Shown here: piece by piece, positions 59,033 to 64,000 of the stretch
Layout of the letters: each line of letters opens with the position of its first letter
How positions within the stretch are numbered: the first letter of the stretch is position 1
Origin: Patiria pectinifera
Taxonomy: Eukaryota; Echinodermata; Asteroidea; Valvatida; Asterinidae
Assembly: GCA_029964075.1 (NCBI GenBank)
Contig: CM057130.1
Span: forward strand, 6,138,001 to 6,202,000
Reading direction: 5' to 3'
DNA length: 64,000 nucleotides
Made by a program: the position numbers and the translations under genes
Notes under the pieces: model-generated
The model's database searches: none
What the model was told of the DNA's origin: nothing
What the model saw: the letters and a program-made list of their open reading frames with translations, nothing else

Positions 59033-59718
59033 TTAAAGGGAAGATACAACATTTGCAAACATCAAAAAAACAAAATGATCCAATTATCACGAAATATCTC
59101 ACTGGATTGTTAGGGAATGACAGCCTAAATTATCCTTTAAAGTTGTGGCTCCTGGTGTGCTGACATTTTCAAGAAAAAGTGTATCTTTCCAACACTGGTC
59201 GGCCGACCAGCGTTGGAGAAAACTGGCTTTTTTTTTCAAAAAGTACTCCTCATTTTTCATATTTAGTTCGTCTGCGTTTTCTTTGCAATTGATTACACAC
59301 CTGTGAAAACTACAAGCCTGCTAGACTGATTCTCATGATCTTACAATTCCCCAAAGTCTATAAATTGCTCCGGTTCATCTTAAGTGGCGTCAGGGAACCA
59401 GACTACAAGAATATGATTGATTTTCTTGGTTTTTCCCAGCATCTACGAACCCAAAACATGAAACAAGTCAGTGTAACAATAGGACGTCCAACTGATCTTG
59501 AGCCATTGGCAAGTTCACAGTACATTATGCTCTTTACTGGTCTTTCGTCGTCCATTCTTGCAACGTGGCCGAACCAGCGCAGCCTGTTCCTGACCAGTTT
59601 CAACTCGATGTCTCTATGTCCTTAACACCATAACAATATTTGCTATAACATACTAATCCTCCAAATCCATTTATTTCTGAAAATTGCAGCAAAAGCAAAT
59701 GTTGTACATTCCCTTTAA
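59033..59718 (+). mobile_element. TTAA-flanked MITE, family 1, copy 2
   Basis: Starts TTAAAGGGAAGATACAAC and ends GTTGTACATTCCCTTTAA, with terminal repeats matching at 22 of 24 positions. It aligns with 10600-11140 throughout. The surrounding LINE reading frame closes correctly if the element and one TTAA are ignored, so TTAA is a true 4-bp target duplication. It carries a 150-bp foreign insert at 59481-59630. Confidence 0.92.
59474..59637 (-). pseudogene. LINE RT fragment inserted in the MITE
   Basis: The 150 bp at 59481-59630 is absent from the other MITE copy and is flanked by TAACAAT at 59474-59480 and 59631-59637, a 7-bp target duplication. Its minus strand is open throughout and encodes DIELKLVRNRLRWFGHVARM, then DDERPVKSIMYCELANGSRS. 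The LRWFGHV-R-M block is typical of the C-terminal region of several LINE reverse transcriptases. No tail is attached, so it is an internal fragment. Confidence 0.85.
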
Positions 59719-60225
59719 GGAATGCCTGAAAAGTGACAACAAATCCGCCTCTCTATCAGACCTTCTGGAAGTTCGTTACAGAGACGCGAGCCTGCGCTAC
59801 ACTTTGAAGGAGTTATCCCCGGCTCTCTTGTTGGATCTTGGGAGAGAAAGCCGAGTATGATCAGAAGATGAGCGAAGTCGGTGTGCCTGGAAACTGAAAC
59901 GCTGATCGGGGTTGAGATTGGTCAAGCACATGTACATGTACTTTGGAGCTTTAGCACACATACACTTGTAAATTAATGTGAGAATTTTTAAAGGAAATCT
60001 GTTGCTTTACATGCCAGCAGAGGGTTGGTCCCGTCTTAGTTCAAATACTAGCCGTGCAGCTTTATGTTGAAGGCGCTGCAAGCATTTACGGTCTGAATCA
60101 CGTGCACCGAACAAGAGTGAGTTGACGTAGTCAAAACGGGATAAGGCATTAGACCTCTGACGGCCTGATGGTAGGGATCTTGTGGGATGAAACGCTGAAT
60201 GCCATCTTCAGATTGCTATAGGCTC

Positions 60226-62095
60226 AATAGCTTTTCATCTAGGAGGGTTTAGTCTGTTTGAAATGGAGGCAATAAACCAGATGGCACCACCCAAATTTTA
60301 AAAGTGAAGGGAGGGGAGGGTTGGGCATCATTCAACAAACACCCCAGCCTCCACCCCACCCCTAAATACATGTACATCCCCTAAATATCCCCCAAAAACA
60401 AAAAAACAAAAACAAAATTATAATAATAATAATTAAAATAATAAAAATAAAACTTTAATAAACCGATTACACAAACAGACGCCATCTACCCCCCCCCCAC
60501 ACACACACACCCACCAAATACAGGAGAACTTGGAGAACTTGAGAAAATTGGTACAGCATTTAATCACTGTTCACATGCCACATGTACACGTACATTTGTA
60601 TGTGTATGTTTGTATGTACACCATAGAAAATACTGCACTAGCAGCCAAATGCATTATACATGTTCATGTCTTGTTCTAGTTACATGCCTCCATCATGTGG
60701 TTCTTTAGATTCCACAGATAATGAATTCTGTTCATGAAGTGAAATTATCCACATGCCAAAAGCAAAACTCATCAACTACGGATGTCATCCAACCATGATC
60801 AGTTCAGAATTCCATCTAAATGTAAATCATGAAAACAAATAAACTGCTGCAAACGTGCTTGCTGACATTGGATTGACACTGGATTGACTTGCCTATAATT
60901 TTTTGATTCTAGCAGAATATTTGTCAAAGGCAAATATAAATCCCATCGGTTCGGTGAGGAAGTGCAATTTCATTACTCCACTGAGCAGAAATTTATAGAA
61001 TGATAATTGTCCTGGTTTATAAAAGACTATATCTTAATTATGCTGTTGTTCCTTTAAGAGCAAGAGACACCACCACCCAACCCCCTCCCCCACCTCCACA
61101 AACTGATTTTAGAACAGAAAAAAGCAAATATGATGTCCTCTATAAATTAATAATGGGTTAATAGTGCTACATTGTAACTAGATAAATACAGAAGTACCGG
61201 TACATGAAAGGGGGAAACACACATGCAACTCTTAAATTGAACTGAATTTTCAGCTACAGTACTTAATTTGGAAAGTGCACACAAAACAAGTGCAAAGTTA
61301 CTCCCATTTTTTTGTATGCTTTGTATATTTTTGTGGTTTGGAGTCATTGGCCACAGTTGGCCTAACTGGAAAATACTATTCATAGTCACTCTAACCACAA
61401 ATCACATGGGGGATCTTGCCAATGTTTTCCAAATGACTAAATGGCATTTCTCGGACAGCGTTTAGTAAACCAGAAAATGCCAAGTCCCATTAGCTGTTTT
61501 GTCAAAGCATGCATGTTTGTGTAATGAAGACAATAGTTGCTTTGAAAAATCCTGAAGGTTCCCAATGGAAATTGAATTCCTGATATCTCTGCAAATTGCA
61601 TGATTCTTTAATGAGGTTGTCAAGGTTACCAGCACTTAAACTACGTGTACGCATGCTGGAAAAAGTGTCGCTGAATCAAAAGCGTGTGTAATGCATAATT
61701 GATAGCCATTGATGGCAGCACACAGTGTGAATATCAAGCCAGGTCATTGCCGGCTTAGGTAATATGCAAAGGCGGTAGTGTTAATATCAGAAACAAAAAA
61801 AATAATACAAAAATATCTTCATGTTAATGCCAGACAACCTTTTATATGTGCTACCCATGCACACAGGCAAAAATTGGAAGAGTACGGTACATGTGTAAAA
61901 ATAGGACATGTAGTTCTATTTCCCCGCTCACTGCCTAAACTGTGCCTGTTCTTTGATAGTTAATGAAAAAAATGAAATGTTGAAATGTTATGATTGAGGA
62001 AAATAAGGGGTTTCCCCCATTTAAGAGCTTTGTTGATACACATGGCACATGTACATTAATGCAATATCAATTTAGTGTACAAATGTACAGTTTCC
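60226..62095. other. noncoding with low-complexity tracts
   Basis: No gene. Low-complexity stretches: CACCCC/AAAACA/AATAAT runs at 60290-60470, a C run plus (CA)n at 60491-60512, and CCACC-rich at 61068-61100. The rest is AT-rich, without recognised features. Confidence 0.45.
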
Positions 62096-62330
62096 AGTTA
62101 TTATTAGTAGCTATTATTGAAACCAAGGAATCCTCAAAAGCGCCTATATAGTCGCTGTTAAGCTTGCTAGCGTGAAGAAACCTGTAGAGAAGACAAAGAG
62201 AAGAAAGTACAGTTTTAGAGGTAGGAGGTAAACCCCAGAAGAATAGTCTGGGGAAAACCCACGGAATCAGGTAGGGACTTAAAACCCAATCCACATTTGG
62301 ACCAGGGCAGGAATGGAAAGCGGGCCATAG
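62096..62330 (-). repeat. SINE or LINE 3' end, copy 2
   Basis: Shares AACCAAGGAATCCTCAAAAGCGCC and ACAGTTTTAGAGG with 55190-55335 in the same orientation and continues further (CCCACGGAATCAGGTAGGG). On the minus strand it ends in a TTGGTTTCAATAATAG tail with TAATAA units. The family-level identity is open. Confidence 0.6.
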
Positions 62331-64000
62331 AAGTGGAAGGCGAGGAAAAAAATTGGTACGCCAACCTGACTCCCAAATGTTTACAGTGTAATACAGTACA
62401 ATGAAAACTTCAATACAAAGTGATTTTGCTGAAAAAGAAATGGGCCTGTTTGTTGGGGGTGGGGAGGCTTTACATGCCTCGGTTTTCTAAATGAACCGTA
62501 ACTTGTTGCTTAGAAACCTGTGTGAGTATCTAAAAGAGTTTTGTGTTGTGTAACTTCACATTTGTTTCAATGAACCCTTCAAAATGGAGCAGAATTTTCA
62601 GCCTTGTGTCTGAGTTATGTCTGTAAAGAGCTATACACAGAAGCATCTTAAGACATGTCCACATCTCTTGTGAAGAGCGCTAGAGCTACAACAGTTACAA
62701 CTACATGGGCAGATACTGACAATAGACATACATGTACGTGCAGCCCTACATGTAAGGTACAATGGAGTTCTAGATGCCTGTTTTGGATTTGTAATTTACC
62801 TTATTAAAAACAAAGAATCCCAGAGACATTGGAGGTGTTTAAGAATGGCTCAACTGGCCTCGCAGACACCTGGCAGGAGTTTTTAGATTTTCTGGGATAA
62901 TGCTGTCTTAAGAGCATTATAGACCAATTGACAGACATTGAGACAGATTGGCCAACCATGAACTAGAGGTGCACATGTACATGTACATGTATGTATAGTT
63001 ACGGGTAGTACGGGAACTGGGTACCCGATTGAAAAACACAAGGGTATCCATTAAAGAAACCCAACCCCAAAATTCAAATTTCGGAAGTTGCTGTTCAGAT
63101 TGTTTATAAAGGTTCGCACGATGATACAACCACATCTGTGTGTCGATACAAGATACAAGTGTTTACAATGAGCTTACAGCCACGAGCGTCGGAGCATGAA
63201 ATATGATTTGTTTTCCCATGTAGCCTGGTTTTCATTTTTAAAATCCCCCACAAATGACATTCAAAACCTTTCTTATTCATTGTCTGAGAAGTTACTAAGT
63301 AATTTGTAAAGTCAGTCACGGGTACCGGGTTCAGATGCACAGCCCTACCATGAACTGACTATAATGAGTTCAACTCTATAAATAGTATTTTCCCCTTAAA
63401 GACCCAAAAAGCTCAAAGATGAAAGCTCGTATTTCCACTCCAAAAGATAACCATGGGCTCTTAAATGTCATCCTGTTCGAAGGAAACGATGGTACCATGA
63501 GATGTAATTTGGGATGTAGTGGGCGGTTCGCCCTTCAGAGCCCGCCTCGTTTTGCTCCAGTTCACTATCGATTCCTCCTCTGCAGAGAACTCTTCTCAAG
63601 TGTAAAACTAAATCAAGCCATTTCCTTATTGGGTTTTACCAATACAAAAAAGGGCTTTTGCGTTGGATGACTTTCTTGTAAACTGCAAAACTTGAGATCT
63701 GAATTTGCTGCCATCAGACATCAGTGATCTTTAATCATAGTTACTGTATGTAATGCTTGATATGTACGTGCATCTTAATGAATGCATTTTGCTTTGACTT
63801 CACCCAGTGCGAATATGCCCAACCGTACCTAAATTTATTCCAGCCTAATCTGAGATCAACATTTTCTCCACATCACTATCAATATGGTGGTTCATGTTAG
63901 GAGGGAAAGGGGGGGGGGACTTCCATGAAGTCTCCCGTTCTAAACTTTTCATGTGGCTACATGTACATACATGTAATTCAACCTTCATTTTTAAAATCTG
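62331..64000. other. noncoding, nothing recognised
   Basis: AT-rich DNA with TACATGTA clusters (62970-62995, 63956-63976), a GGGCGGTTCGCCC palindrome at 63520-63532 and a G run at 63910-63919. An 83-codon frame at 63419-63670 has a fairly protein-like composition but no recognised family or splice sites. Confidence 0.4.

Larger units (their letters stand above)
58855..60225 (-). pseudogene. CR1/L2-like LINE, RT C-terminal part and 3' UTR
   Basis: On the minus strand, from about 60215 to 59719 and again 59033-59004, one frame encodes blocks typical of the end of CR1/L2-type reverse transcriptase ORFs. They are LSRFDYVNSLLFG, LQRLQHKAARLV, a LTLIYKC-like block, a R-LRSS-DHTRLSLPRS-like block and the closing FRHS-LKTLLFQDLA followed by a stop. 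At least three in-frame stops interrupt it, so it is dead. The 3' UTR runs to a (TAA)n tail at 58855. It is split by the MITE at 59033-59718, inserted in the TTAA of the ...TCCTTAAAG... codons. Confidence 0.85.

Noticed and set aside
1..64000. CRISPR arrays, prokaryotic operons, rRNA genes, LTR retrotransposons or viral genes.
   Set aside because: Looked for on both strands. No regular spacer-repeat array, Shine-Dalgarno-led gene series, long terminal repeat pair or recognisable viral protein was found.

Overview
This window looks like nuclear DNA of an animal, most likely a marine invertebrate deuterostome. An echinoderm is my first guess, but this is inference. The reasons are an AT-rich base composition, very frequent palindromic words (TACATGTA, AGGCCTA, ACCGGTA), decayed non-LTR retrotransposons with short tandem-repeat tails, and many short inverted-repeat transposon derivatives. 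No prokaryotic operon, rRNA, CRISPR array or virus-like gene was seen. Almost all open reading frames are short, start at chance ATGs and show no domain, so the window reads as a gene desert or very large intron/intergenic stretch.

Coding content: the best candidate for a host exon is 50081-50157 (+). It is 25 codons plus 2 nt, has an upstream in-frame stop, lies at the end of a GC-richer 450-bp leader and ends at a strong GTAAGTATAG splice donor. I cannot name the gene. Every other coding trace I can recognise belongs to decayed LINE retrotransposons: 4048-4122 (+), 11531-11640 (-), 28966-29060 (-), 59481-59630 (-), and a longer CR1/L2-like reverse transcriptase C-terminus at 59004-60215 (-).

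Layout: 1-13 kb holds a tRNA-derived SINE, a LINE 3' end, a possible Penelope-like remnant, G-rich GGATCC-ended elements, a 548-bp TTAA-flanked element (5991-6538) and a 541-bp one (10600-11140). 13-22 kb has a 324-bp tandem duplication and a run of MITE-like elements, including hAT-like ones and a 206-bp piggyBac-like one with telomere-like ends. 22-37 kb has a tRNA-Ser-like relic, a 497-bp element with 28/30 matching terminal repeats and a perfect 6-bp target duplication, further copies of the earlier families, a nested hairpin, and a cluster of eight AATYGRGG motifs around an inverted repeat. 37-50 kb is mostly single-copy looking DNA with a few elements. 50-64 kb has the candidate exon, a ~1 kb hAT-like element, and a three-deep nest of transposons at 58.9-60.2 kb.

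Several non-repetitive, GC-richer islands (for example 15060-15520, 29560-30120, 34730-34990, 54480-54735, 57170-57435) are plausible cis-regulatory elements, but only cross-species comparison could show that. I found no convincing new enzyme system. The most informative structures are the set of TTAA-flanked element families and the nested insertion that shows their target site.
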